From UBA9676 sp036522155 (lineage in GTDB: Bacteria; Actinomycetota; Actinomycetes; Streptosporangiales; Streptosporangiaceae), in contig DATDGI010000181.1 of the NCBI GenBank assembly GCA_036522155.1, forward strand, positions 1 through 11,840: 11,840 nucleotides of DNA, in the 5' to 3' direction. This document shows, piece after piece, positions 1-7,276 of this stretch. The notes below the pieces were generated by a model, which saw nothing but the letters and a program-made list of their open reading frames with translations, searched no databases and was not told the DNA's origin. The position numbers were made by a program, and so were the translations under genes. The stretch's first letter is position 1. Every line of letters begins with the position of its first letter.

Positions 1-1
1 A

Positions 2-1021
2 TCATGAACGGAGCCCGCAGGCCCGGTAGGCCTGCGCCAGCTTCGGCGCGGCGATGGCCCGCGCCCGGTCGGCGCCCTGGCTGAGCAGCTTGTCGAGGTG
101 GCCGCGGTCGTCGGCGACCTCGTGATAGCGGCGCTGGATGCCGGCCAGCAGGTCGGTCACGACGTCGGCGACGGCCGCTTTCAGCACGCCGTACTGGGCG
201 CCGTCGAACTTGTCCCGGCTCTGCTCCCTGGTGCTGCCGGTGAGGCACTCCCAGATGGTCAGCAGGTTCTCCACGCCGGGGGACAGATCCTGGCCGAAGT
301 CGACCGCCGGGCGGGAGTCGGTGACCGCCCGCATGATCGCCTTGCGGGCCTGGCCGGGCGGGTCGAGCAGGCCGACGGCGTGGCCGGGCTGGCGTTCGGC
401 CAGGCTCTTGCTCATCTTCGCGGACGGGTCGTCCAGGCCCATGATCCGGCTGCCGGACGCGCGGACCAGCGTGCCCGGCACCTTGAAGGTCTCACCGAAC
501 AGCGCGTTGAACCGCTTGGCGATGTCGCGGCTCATCTCCACGTGCTGGCGCTGGTCCTCACCGACCGGCACGTAGTCGGCGTCGTAGAGCAGGATGTCGG
601 CCGCCTGCAGGCAGGGGTAGGTGAGCAGCCCGGCGCCGACCCCGGTGTCCACGTCGGCGATCTTGCCCTTGGTCTTGAACTGGGTGGACCGCTCCAGCCA
701 CGGGACCGGCGTCACGCACGTCATCAGCCAGGCCAGTTCGGAGTGCTCACGGACGTCGGACTGGACGAACAGGGTGGACCGTTCCGGGTCGATGCCGCAC
801 GCGATGTACAGCGCGAAGATCTCCTCCACGCGCGCCCGCAGATCGATCCCGGCGACGTCCTCGGGGATGGTCAGGGCGTGCAGGTCGGCCACGAACAGGA
901 AGTTCTCGTACTGGTCCTGGTTCTCGGCCCACAGGCTGATCGCGCCGATGTAATTGCCGATGTGGAGCCGCCCGGTCGCGGTGATGCCACTGAGCACACG
1001 CTTGGTTCCTAGCGGTGCCAT
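2..1021 (-). CDS. trpS: Tryptophanyl-tRNA synthetase
   Basis: Class I aminoacyl-tRNA synthetase that charges tRNA-Trp with tryptophan using ATP in the cytoplasm. The 339-residue protein is of normal family length and complete, with TGA at bases 4-2. Seen directly: the HIGH-type signature as LHIGNY (residues 19-24), the VGEDQRQH segment (153-160) typical of TrpRS, and KMSKS at 202-206. The ATG at 1021 follows GAAGGAG with a 4-base gap. The gene is divergent from an exporter gene, with 141 bases between the two starts. His48, in VADLHALT, aligns with the His of Geobacillus TrpRS (His43 as I recall) whose replacement is linked to indolmycin resistance; it is kept here, so nothing marks this as a resistant form. 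Actinomycetes often carry two trpS genes, and I cannot tell whether this is the main or the second copy. Confidence 0.96.
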   Translation of the reverse strand: MAPLGTKRVLSGITATGRLHIGNYIGAISLWAENQDQYENFLFVADLHALTIPEDVAGIDLRARVEEIFALYIACGIDPERSTLFVQSDVREHSELAWLMTCVTPVPWLERSTQFKTKGKIADVDTGVGAGLLTYPCLQAADILLYDADYVPVGEDQRQHVEMSRDIAKRFNALFGETFKVPGTLVRASGSRIMGLDDPSAKMSKSLAERQPGHAVGLLDPPGQARKAIMRAVTDSRPAVDFGQDLSPGVENLLTIWECLTGSTREQSRDKFDGAQYGVLKAAVADVVTDLLAGIQRRYHEVADDRGHLDKLLSQGADRARAIAAPKLAQAYRACGLRS

Positions 1022-1162
1022 GCTTCTCCTTCGTCACGCGCGGGGGCCGCTTCATTCAACCACCGATCCGCGGCCGGCCATGCCCGCCCCGCTTTGCCGC
1101 GCCTGGTCACGGCCCGGCCGGGCAGGCTCGCCAGGGCTGGCCGCCGGTGAGAGGATCGGACG

Positions 1163-2716
1163 GTGGCGGCGGTGGAGGTGCAGGCGTCGGGCAATATCCG
1201 GCTGGCGGAGCCCAGGGGGCGCTGGGTGCTGGCCGCGGCCGTGCTCGGCTCCAGCATGGCCATGCTGGACGGCACGGTGGTCAACGTCGCCCTGCCCACC
1301 ATCGGCCGGCAACTGCACACCACGCTGGCCGGGCTGCAGTGGACGGTGACGGCCTACACGCTGACCCTGGCCGGGCTGATCCTGATCGGCGGCTCGCTCG
1401 GTGACCGGCTCGGCCGCCGCCGCATCTTCCTGATCGGGGTCATCTGGTTCGCGCTGGCCTCCGCGCTGTGCGGGCTGGCGCCGGGCATCGGGGTGCTGAT
1501 CGCCGCCCGCGCGCTGCAGGGCATCGGCGGGGCGCTGCTCACCCCCGGCTCGCTGGCGATCATCCAGGCGACGTTCCTGGCCGACGACCGGCCGAAGGCG
1601 ATCGGCGCCTGGTCGGGCCTCGGCGGCGTGGCCGCCGCGGTCGGCCCGTTCCTGGGCGGCTGGATCGTCGGTGCGGTGGGCTGGCGCTGGATCTTCCTGC
1701 TCAACCTGCCGCTCGCGGCGGCGGTGGTGGCGGTGGGCGTCCGGCACGTGCCGGAGACCCGCGACCCCACCGCGCACGGCCGGTTCGACATTGCCGGCGC
1801 GGTGCTGGCCGCGCTGGCCCTGACCGGCATCACCGACGCGCTGATCGAGGCCTCCGCGCACGGCGCGGCCCGGGCGGCGGTCACCGGCACGCTGGGGGTG
1901 GTGGCCGGGATCGCGTTCGTGCTGCTGGAGCGCCGCCGCGGCCGGCCGGGCGCCCAAACGCCACCGATGCTGCCGCTGGATGTGTTCGCCTCGCGCCAGT
2001 TCACCGCGGTCAATGTGGTCACCTTCCTGGTCTACGCCGCACTCGGCGGCGTGATCTTCCTCCTCGTGCTCACCCTCCAGGTGGTGGCCGGGTACTCGCC
2101 GCTGGCCGCCGGTATCTCGCTGCTGCCGGCCACGCTGCTGCTGCTGTTGCTGTCGGCCCGGGCCGGGGCGCTGGCCCAGCGCATCGGCCCGCGCTGGCTG
2201 ATGACCGCAGGCCCGCTCATCACCGCGGCCGGGCTGCTGCTGGCCACCCGGATCGGGCCGCACACCAGCTACCTCACCGATGTGCTGCCCGCGGTCACGC
2301 TGTTCGGGCTGGGCCTGGCGGCGACCGTGGCCCCGCTGACCGCGACGATGCTGGCCAGCGCGGACGTCCGGCACGCCGGGGTGGCCAGTGGGGTCAACAA
2401 CGCGGTGGCCCGGGCGGCGGGCCTGCTGGCGGTGGCCGGGCTGCCGCTGGCGGTCGGCCTCAACGAAGCGGCCTACCAGAGCAAGACGCTGATGGAGAGC
2501 GGGTTCTACGCCGCCATGGTGCTGTGCGCGGCCCTGCTGGTGGCCGCGGCCGCGCTGTCCGCGCTGACGATCGACAACAACGTGCTGCGGCCGGTCGGCC
2601 GTGCCGTGCCCGAACCGGAGTGCCTCACCTGCTGCCCGGTCGGCGCGCCGCCACTGGAGCCCGGCACCCTCACCGCGCCGGCGCCGGCCACCAGCGGGCC
2701 AGCGGGCACCGGCTGA
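1163..2716 (+). CDS. MFS drug exporter, DHA2 (EmrB/QacA) type, 14 membrane helices
   Basis: A 517-residue inner-membrane transporter that probably exports a drug or small metabolite by proton antiport. Visible family motifs: LDGTVVNVALP in helix 1 (residues 35-45, motif D1 of the 14-helix group), GSLGDRLGRRR between helices 2 and 3 (77-87, motif A), RALQGIGGALL (116-126, motif B) and GPFLGGWI (161-168, motif C). About fourteen hydrophobic segments follow one another to about residue 465. A soluble tail rich in Pro and Ala then carries a CLTCCPVGAPPL segment of the kind seen at the end of related actinobacterial proteins. Translation starts at GTG 1163 after GAGAGGA. The gene is divergent from trpS and ends 75 bases before proS. 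No neighbour identifies the substrate, and no regulator gene is adjacent. Confidence 0.92.
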   Translation: MAAVEVQASGNIRLAEPRGRWVLAAAVLGSSMAMLDGTVVNVALPTIGRQLHTTLAGLQWTVTAYTLTLAGLILIGGSLGDRLGRRRIFLIGVIWFALASALCGLAPGIGVLIAARALQGIGGALLTPGSLAIIQATFLADDRPKAIGAWSGLGGVAAAVGPFLGGWIVGAVGWRWIFLLNLPLAAAVVAVGVRHVPETRDPTAHGRFDIAGAVLAALALTGITDALIEASAHGAARAAVTGTLGVVAGIAFVLLERRRGRPGAQTPPMLPLDVFASRQFTAVNVVTFLVYAALGGVIFLLVLTLQVVAGYSPLAAGISLLPATLLLLLLSARAGALAQRIGPRWLMTAGPLITAAGLLLATRIGPHTSYLTDVLPAVTLFGLGLAATVAPLTATMLASADVRHAGVASGVNNAVARAAGLLAVAGLPLAVGLNEAAYQSKTLMESGFYAAMVLCAALLVAAAALSALTIDNNVLRPVGRAVPEPECLTCCPVGAPPLEPGTLTAPAPATSGPAGTG

Positions 2717-2741
2717 CCGGGACTAAGCTCGGTGTCTCCTG

Positions 2742-2758
2742 CCCCGCCGGCTGCGGGG
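2742..2758 (+). other. Small hairpin in the proS leader
   Basis: CCCCGC-CGGCT-GCGGGG forms a perfect 6-bp stem with a 5-base loop, and its loop sequence GCCGGC recurs just downstream (2759-2765 region). It lies 33 bases before the proS ATG and ahead of the GAGGA ribosome site at 2775-2779. It could shape the 5' leader or mark the end of the exporter transcript. There is no T-run and I see no T-box consensus, so no function is assigned. Confidence 0.35.
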
Positions 2759-2791
2759 AGCCGGCCATCACCCACGAGGAAGCCCAGGCCC

Positions 2792-4495
2792 ATGCGCTGG
2801 TCCCAGATGCACATTCCGACCCTGCGGGAGGATCCGGCGGACGCCGACGCGCCCAGCCACCGCCTGCTGCTGCGCGCCGGCTACATCCGCCAGCTGATGG
2901 CCGGGCACTATTCGCTGCTGCCGCTGGCGGTGCGGGTGCGGGCCAAGGTCATCGAGATCATCCGCCAGGAGATGGACCGGATCGGCGCCCAGGAGGTGCT
3001 GCTGCCGATCATGCACCCGGCGGAGATCTGGCAGCGGAGCGGCCGCTGGGAGGTCATGGGCGAGGAGATGTTCCGGCTCAAGGACCGCAGGGGAGCCCAG
3101 CTGGCGCTGGGCATGACGCACGAGGAAATCTTCGCCGTCCTGGCGCAGGAGCTGAGCTCACACCGGCAGCTTCCGCAGGCCTGGTACCAGTTCCAGACCA
3201 AGCTGCGGGACGAGCCCCGGCCGCGGGCCGGGCTGCTGCGCGTGCGCGAGTTCACCATGAAGGACTCCTACACCTTCGACCTGGACCAGGCCGGGCTGGA
3301 CGCCGCCTTCGACCGGCACCACGCGGCGTACCTGCGGATTTTCGAGCGGCTGGGGATCCCTGCGATCCCGGTCGAGGCGTCCAGCGGGACCATGGGCGGC
3401 AGCGACTCGACCGAGTTCATGTGCCCGTCCGATGCCGGTGAGGATCTGATCGCCTACTGCCCGGCCGGCAACTACGCCGCCAACGTGGAGAAGGCCACCT
3501 CGGCGCTGGCGGCCATCCAGGACGGCCCTGGCCTGCCCGCGCCGGAGCGCTTCGGCACCCCCGGGGTGCGGACCATCGACGACCTCGCGGCCGGGTACGA
3601 CGCACCCGCCGACCGGCAGATCAAGACGCTGGTGTACGTGCTGGACGGGCAGCTCACGCTGGTCCTGATGCGCGGCGACCACGCGCTGAACGAGCAGAAA
3701 CTGGTCGATGCCACCGGGGCGGTCGCGATCCGGCCCGCCCAGCCCGAGGAGATCCGCGCGGCGCTCGGCGCGCTGCCGGGGAGCCTGGGCGCGGTCGGGG
3801 TGACCGGCCTGCCGGTGATCGCGGACGGGGCGCTGCGCGGGCGGCGGGACATGGTCACCGGGGCCAACACCGACGATGTCCACGTGCGCGGGGTGGACAT
3901 CAGCCGGGACATCACCGTCGGTTCGTGGGCCGACCTGCGCGAGGTGGCCGCCGGTGAGCCGTGCATCAACTGCGGGCGGCCGCTGGAGTTGCTGACCGCC
4001 ATCGAGGTCGGGCACATCTTCAAGCTTGGCTACAAATACACCGAGGCGTTTGGCGTCACCGTGCTGGACGCGTCCGGCGAGCGGGTGCACCCGATCATGG
4101 GCAGCTACGGGATCGGGGTGGAGCGGGCGATGGCGGCGATCGTGGAATGCCACCACGACGGCCGCGGCATCGTCTGGCCGCTGGCGGTGGCCCCGTTCGC
4201 GGTGGTGATCACGGTCGCGCAGCCGGAGGACCCCGAGGTCGCCAAGGTCGGCGAGTCGCTGTACGAGCAGTTCGGCATGGCTGGCCTCGAGGTCATCATC
4301 GACGACCGGGCCGAGCGGGCCGGGGTGAAGTTCGCCGACGCCGAACTCACCGGCATCCCGCTGCGGCTCACCGTGGGCAAGCGCGGGCTGGCCGACGGGG
4401 CCGTCGAGGTGACCACCCGCGCCACCGGGGAGACGGTCAAGATCGCGGTCGGGGACGTCCTGCCCCACCTCCGCGACGCGCTCGCGGCGCTTTAA
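2792..4495 (+). CDS. proS: Prolyl-tRNA synthetase, bacterial type with editing domain
   Basis: Class II synthetase that charges tRNA-Pro with proline and removes mischarged alanine. The 567 residues match the bacterial form. Seen in order: class II catalytic core with the motif 2 region RPRAGLLRVREFTMKDSY (143-160); the inserted editing domain (about 225-395), with Lys278 in QIKTL, GDHALNEQK (295-303) and His364 in DDVHVRG, which match residues important for editing in the E. coli enzyme; a CINCG pair (391-395); motif 3 GSYGIGVER (437-445); and the anticodon-binding domain from about 465. I chose ATG 2792, where the conserved MRWSQMHIPTLRE begins, after GAGGA at 2775-2779. An in-frame GTG at 2732 would add 20 unconserved residues. 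A TAAGCT hexamer at 2724-2729 is a weak -10 candidate. The 3' end overlaps the convergent terC gene by 59 bases. Confidence 0.96.
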   Translation: MRWSQMHIPTLREDPADADAPSHRLLLRAGYIRQLMAGHYSLLPLAVRVRAKVIEIIRQEMDRIGAQEVLLPIMHPAEIWQRSGRWEVMGEEMFRLKDRRGAQLALGMTHEEIFAVLAQELSSHRQLPQAWYQFQTKLRDEPRPRAGLLRVREFTMKDSYTFDLDQAGLDAAFDRHHAAYLRIFERLGIPAIPVEASSGTMGGSDSTEFMCPSDAGEDLIAYCPAGNYAANVEKATSALAAIQDGPGLPAPERFGTPGVRTIDDLAAGYDAPADRQIKTLVYVLDGQLTLVLMRGDHALNEQKLVDATGAVAIRPAQPEEIRAALGALPGSLGAVGVTGLPVIADGALRGRRDMVTGANTDDVHVRGVDISRDITVGSWADLREVAAGEPCINCGRPLELLTAIEVGHIFKLGYKYTEAFGVTVLDASGERVHPIMGSYGIGVERAMAAIVECHHDGRGIVWPLAVAPFAVVITVAQPEDPEVAKVGESLYEQFGMAGLEVIIDDRAERAGVKFADAELTGIPLRLTVGKRGLADGAVEVTTRATGETVKIAVGDVLPHLRDALAAL

Positions 4496-5510
4496 CCAGG
4501 CCGGCCCGGCCGGTCGGCCTGGCCGCCTCCGCCTCCCCGGCGGCGGCCCGCCGCCGGGTGGTGACCAGGCTGGCCGCCGCGGTGATGGCCAGCACCCCGG
4601 TGATGACCGCCAGCGACACCACGGCACTCACCTCCGGCACCGGTACCGGGCCAAGGTGATCGACGCCATACCCGCGCAGCGCCTCGCCGATGAGCTTGAC
4701 CCCGATGAAGGCGAGCACGACCGCCAGCCCCACGGGCAGGTGCACCAGCCGCTCCAGCAACCCGCCCACCAGGAAGTACAGGTGCCGCAGGCCGAGCAGG
4801 GCGAACACGTTGGCGGAGAACACCAGGAACGGGTCACGGGTCAGCCCGTAGATCGCGGGGATGGAATCGAGCGCGAACAGCAGATCGGTCACCCCGATCG
4901 CGACCGCCAGCAGCAGCAGCGGCGTGGCATATCTGCGCCCGTCCCGCAGGATGGTCAGCCGGCCGCCCTCGCCCTCGGGCGCCACCGGCACGATCACCTG
5001 GGCGGCCCGGGCCAGGCCGCCGGGCCCGGTCCCGGCCGGGGTGTCACCGCGCCGGATCGCCATCCGGCCGGCGGCGAGGATGAGGAAGCCGCCGAAGACG
5101 TACTCGGCCCACCCGAACTGGTGCAGGGCCACCCCGCCGATCCCGATCAGCACGCCGCGCAGCAGCAGCGCGAACAGGATGCCCAGCAGCAGGACCCGGC
5201 CCTGGTACCGGCGTGCCACCCGGGAACCGGTGATGAGCAGCACGAAGACCAGCAGGTTGTCGAGCGACAGGCTGTATTCGGTGAGCCAGCCGGCGAAGAA
5301 CTGGCCGGCCGCGGCCCCCCGGCCGCTGGCGCCGATCAGCGCCCCGAACGCCACCGCCAGCGCGATGGTCGTGGCCGTCCACAGCGCGGCTTCGGCCAGG
5401 CCTACCGGCCGCCGCCGGCGCCCGCTGATGACCAGGTCAGCGCCGACAAATGCGGCAAGGGCCGCGATGATCGCGGCCCAGGCCCAGAGGGGGGCGTGCA
5501 GGCCGGTCAC
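4437..5510 (-). CDS. TerC/Alx family integral membrane protein (metal-ion export related)
   Basis: A 357-residue membrane protein of the TerC family; studied members (Alx, MeeF/MeeY) export manganese or supply it to exported proteins, and the older name comes from tellurite resistance. Family signatures seen: EYSLSLDNLLVF (residues 79-90) and FALDSIPAI (212-220), both with the acidic residues placed within membrane helices, plus about nine hydrophobic segments. A basic Arg/Gly/Pro tail from about 319 ends the protein. I start it at GTG 5510 because that GTG overlaps the TGA of the upstream small gene (GTGA), and residue 1 is directly followed by the first helix. An in-frame ATG at 5672 would add 54 Arg/Pro-rich residues that look like a shadow of the small gene. 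The last 59 bases overlap proS on the opposite strand. I looked for a manganese (yybP-ykoY) riboswitch upstream and did not see one. Confidence 0.9.
   Translation of the reverse strand: MTGLHAPLWAWAAIIAALAAFVGADLVISGRRRRPVGLAEAALWTATTIALAVAFGALIGASGRGAAAGQFFAGWLTEYSLSLDNLLVFVLLITGSRVARRYQGRVLLLGILFALLLRGVLIGIGGVALHQFGWAEYVFGGFLILAAGRMAIRRGDTPAGTGPGGLARAAQVIVPVAPEGEGGRLTILRDGRRYATPLLLLAVAIGVTDLLFALDSIPAIYGLTRDPFLVFSANVFALLGLRHLYFLVGGLLERLVHLPVGLAVVLAFIGVKLIGEALRGYGVDHLGPVPVPEVSAVVSLAVITGVLAITAAASLVTTRRRAAAGEAEAARPTGRAGLVKAPRARRGGGAGRPRPRS
4496..4522 (+). terminator. Hairpin directly after proS, possible terminator
   Basis: It begins at the base after the proS TAA. CCAGGCC (4496-4502) pairs with GGCCTGG (4516-4522), and four further pairs including one G-U leave a 5-base loop, giving an 11-bp GC-rich stem. 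There is no T-tract, which is common for actinomycete terminators. It lies inside the convergent terC coding sequence, so coding constraint or chance in GC-rich DNA could also explain it. Confidence 0.45.
4536..4558. repeat. Near-perfect 23-base palindrome inside the terC 3' end
   Basis: Eleven bases starting CCCGGCGGCGG are mirrored by CCGCCGCCGGG around one central C; the practical stem is 9 bp with a 5-base loop. It sits 13 bases beyond the first post-proS hairpin and falls in the terC codons for the Arg- and Ala-rich tail after the last membrane helix. It could back up proS termination, or simply reflect GCC/GGC codon runs. Confidence 0.4.
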
Positions 5511-5791
5511 GGCCCTCGGCCCCGCGCCCGCGTCCGGCTGGCCCGGGCGGCAAGCGGCCCACCAGGCCGGATGGCGTGGCGGAGATCGCCGCGGGCGGGC
5601 CCGGCGGCGATCGGGCGCCCGGTGACGGCCTGCACCAGGCCGGCCGCCGGCCCGGCCGCCGCCGAACGCCACAGCCCCCGTGGTGTGGCGTCGCCGTAAC
5701 GGCCGTGGCTGGTGCCGCCGGGGAACCCGGCGGGCAGGATCAGGGCCGTGCCCAGCATGGTCAGCAGCGGGAGCCGCTGGATGGTGGTCAT
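5507..5791 (-). CDS. Small hypothetical protein with one N-terminal hydrophobic segment, coupled to terC
   Basis: A 94-residue protein that I do not recognise. Its start is well supported: ATG 5791 follows CGAGGAGA with an 8-base gap. Only about nine of its 94 codons end in A or T, which fits real coding use in this genome. Its TGA (5509-5507) overlaps the terC GTG in a GTGA, a sign of translational coupling. Residues 7-22 (LPLLTMLGTALILPAG) form a hydrophobic stretch after one Arg, which could be a signal peptide or single membrane anchor. The remainder is rich in Gly, Ala, Pro and Arg with no Cys and only two His. It could be a small membrane partner of the TerC protein or a leader that sets terC translation. 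The basic low-complexity tail keeps alive the alternative that the tail is not conserved. Confidence 0.6.
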   Translation of the reverse strand: MTTIQRLPLLTMLGTALILPAGFPGGTSHGRYGDATPRGLWRSAAAGPAAGLVQAVTGRPIAAGPARGDLRHAIRPGGPLAARASRTRARGRGP

Positions 5792-5846
5792 GACCCTGTC
5801 TCCTCGGCGCTGCCGGGCTGGTGCCGGATTTAGCGTCACTATGGCT

Positions 5847-5862
5847 TCCCGGGTACCCGGGA
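5847..5862. promoter_or_regulatory. 16-base perfect palindrome, possible operator
   Basis: TCCCGGGTACCCGGGA is an exact 16-base palindrome. It lies in the region between the small gene/terC (start 5791, minus) and the PucR-type regulator (start 5975, plus). It lies next to some of the few AT-rich stretches of the window (around 5828-5845 and 5878-5900), where promoters are likely. A dimeric regulator could bind it. No known operator consensus is recognised. Confidence 0.4.
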
Positions 5863-5899
5863 TCACGGCGTCCTGCTGGCTAAAATGGGCCGGGTTAGA

Positions 5900-5916
5900 T
5901 TGCCGCACCCCGGCAA
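5900..5916. promoter_or_regulatory. Dyad TTGCC-N7-GGCAA, copy 1, candidate operator
   Basis: TTGCC (5900-5904) and GGCAA (5912-5916) are separated by 7 bases, with the inner pair extending to TTGCCG/CGGCAA. The site lies 58 bases before the regulator's GTG and just after the AT-rich TAAAAT (5881-5886) and TTAGAT (5895-5900) hexamers, a good position for autoregulation. The same dyad with the same spacing recurs at 7278-7294. Role inferred; the binding protein is unknown. Confidence 0.5.
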
Positions 5917-5924
5917 ACAACGGC

Positions 5925-5943
5925 GGCGGCAGCACGTGCCGCC
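5925..5943 (+). other. Hairpin in the leader of the PucR-type gene
   Basis: GGCGGCA-GCACG-TGCCGCC gives a perfect 7-bp stem with a 5-base loop, ending 17 bases before the GGAAGGGA ribosome site at 5961-5968. It contains CACGTG. It may be a leader RNA hairpin or a third protein site in this control region; GC-rich chance is possible. Confidence 0.35.
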
Positions 5944-5974
5944 CCAGCCTGCGGCCCGGCGGAAGGGACTCCCC

Positions 5975-7207
5975 GTGACCTCACGGCCCGCTGGCCCCGA
6001 TCTGACCGCGATCGCGCGGGCGGCCAGCCGGGAGGCGGGCGGGGTACCGGTCGGGCTGCTTGGCGACTACCTGCCTGCCGTCCTGGAGGCGGCGGCGAGC
6101 GGCCGCCGGCTGACCGCGGCCGAGCTGGCCGGCTACGGGCGGTCGGGCGAGGAGGCGGCGCTGGCGGGCGTCGCCCTGCGGGGGCTGGTCGACCTGTACC
6201 TGTCGGCGACCTGGCGGCTGTGGCGGGAACTCCCCGGCGACCGGTCGGTCGCCGCCGTGCGCGCGGCGGGGCTGGCCGTGCTGCGGGCCGCCGACGACGC
6301 GGTGGCCGCCGCGGCCGGCGGCTTCGAGCAGGCGAGCCTGACCGTGGCCCGCCGGGAGGAGGCGGAGCGGCGGGAGTTCTTCGACGATCTGCTCTCCGGC
6401 CGCGGCCGGGTGGGTGACCTCATCGTCCGCGGTGACCAGCTCGGGCTGCGGCTGGCCGGGCCGCACCAGGTGGTGGTGGCCGGCCCGGTCCCGCTGGACG
6501 GCAGCCGCTACCCGGCTGGCCTGCGCGTGGAGGCGGCCGTCGCGGACGCCGCGGCGCCCACCCCGTCACTGGTGGCGACGCGGGGCGGTCAGGTGGTGGC
6601 CATCATCGGAGCGACCGCCGGGGACGAGGCCGACCGGGTCGCGCGGGCCCTCGCCCGGCTGCTGGCCCAGGCCTCGCCCGGCCCGGCCGCCCCGGCAGCG
6701 TCACGCCCAGCGGCCGGCGCCGAGCGGCCCGGGCCGGCGGCCCGGGCCCAGCCGCGGTGGCGGATCGTGGTCGGCCGGTCGTACCCGGGCCCGAGCGGGG
6801 TGGTCCGGTCCTACGAGGAAGCGGCCGACGCGCTCGACGTGGCGCAACGGCTGGGCCTGCCGGAGCGGATTGCCCGCGCCGCCGACCTGCTTATCTATCA
6901 GGTGCTGCTGCGCGACCGGACGGCGATCGCCGACCTGGTCCGCACCGTGCTGCTGCCGCTGGACACCGCGCGCGGCGGCGCGGCGGCGCTGCTGGCCACC
7001 CTGTCGGTCTATTTCGCGCACGGGGGTGTCGCCGCGGCGGCGGCCAGGGATCTGCATCTGTCGGTGCGGGCGGTCACCTACCGGCTGGCCCGGGTCAAGG
7101 ACCTGACCGGCCGGGATCCGGCAAGGCCCGCCGACGCGCTGACCCTGCAGGTAGCCGTCATGGGCGCCCGCCTGCTGGACTGGCCGGCCATACCGCTGGC
7201 CGGCTGA
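5975..7207 (+). CDS. PucR/CdaR family transcriptional regulator
   Basis: A 410-residue cytoplasmic DNA-binding protein. The C-terminus (about residues 338-400) is the helix-turn-helix characteristic of PucR proteins: LLATLSVYFAHGG, then a short linker and LHLSVRAVTYRLARVKDLTG (360-379), with the usual RxxTYRLxRVxxLTG pattern. EFFDDLLSGR (134-143) is the typical entry to the central GGDEF-like region (about 144-300), which is interrupted by a Pro/Ala-rich loop at about 232-262. Residues 1-130 are helical and resemble the RsbRD-like sensor part of some family members. I start at GTG 5975, which follows GGAAGGGA with a suitable gap; an in-frame ATG at 5885 would place the 5900-5916 dyad inside the gene. 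The ligand and targets are unknown. It is divergent from the terC pair, and dyads on both sides suggest autoregulation. Confidence 0.88.
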   Translation: MTSRPAGPDLTAIARAASREAGGVPVGLLGDYLPAVLEAAASGRRLTAAELAGYGRSGEEAALAGVALRGLVDLYLSATWRLWRELPGDRSVAAVRAAGLAVLRAADDAVAAAAGGFEQASLTVARREEAERREFFDDLLSGRGRVGDLIVRGDQLGLRLAGPHQVVVAGPVPLDGSRYPAGLRVEAAVADAAAPTPSLVATRGGQVVAIIGATAGDEADRVARALARLLAQASPGPAAPAASRPAAGAERPGPAARAQPRWRIVVGRSYPGPSGVVRSYEEAADALDVAQRLGLPERIARAADLLIYQVLLRDRTAIADLVRTVLLPLDTARGGAAALLATLSVYFAHGGVAAAAARDLHLSVRAVTYRLARVKDLTGRDPARPADALTLQVAVMGARLLDWPAIPLAG

Positions 7208-7276
7208 ACCGGCCGGCCATACCCCCGGGGCTGAACCGGCCGGCCGTACCCCCGGGACTGAACCGGGCGGCATCAC
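7204..7276 (+). repeat. 27-base tandem repeat, about 2.6 copies, starting at the regulator's stop codon
   Basis: Units run 7204-7230, 7231-7257 and a partial, diverged one from 7258. The first two units differ at two positions. Each starts CTGAACCGGCCGGCC and ends in a CCCCCGGG run. The regulator's TGA (7205-7207) lies in the first unit, and GGCCGGCCATACC also appears inside the last codons at 7182-7194, as if the array grew from the gene end. CCGGCCGG and CCCGGG are self-complementary, so the array can fold and may help end transcription. Confidence 0.75.

Noticed and set aside
1022..1162. Promoters in the divergent trpS/exporter spacer
   Set aside because: No hexamer pair with suitable spacing stands out on either strand; only the two ribosome sites are clear.
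2717..2791. T-box or other tRNA-sensing leader before proS
   Set aside because: Only 75 bases are available, with one short hairpin and no T-box sequence; this is too small for such an element.
5511..5672. N-terminal extension of the TerC protein from ATG 5672
   Set aside because: The 54 extra residues are Arg/Pro/Gly-rich and overlap the small coupled gene in another frame; the GTG at 5510 in a GTGA overlap is better supported.
5792..5974. Manganese (yybP-ykoY) riboswitch upstream of the terC pair
   Set aside because: TerC/Alx genes often have one, but I could not find the conserved core in either direction. A covariance-model search would be decisive.
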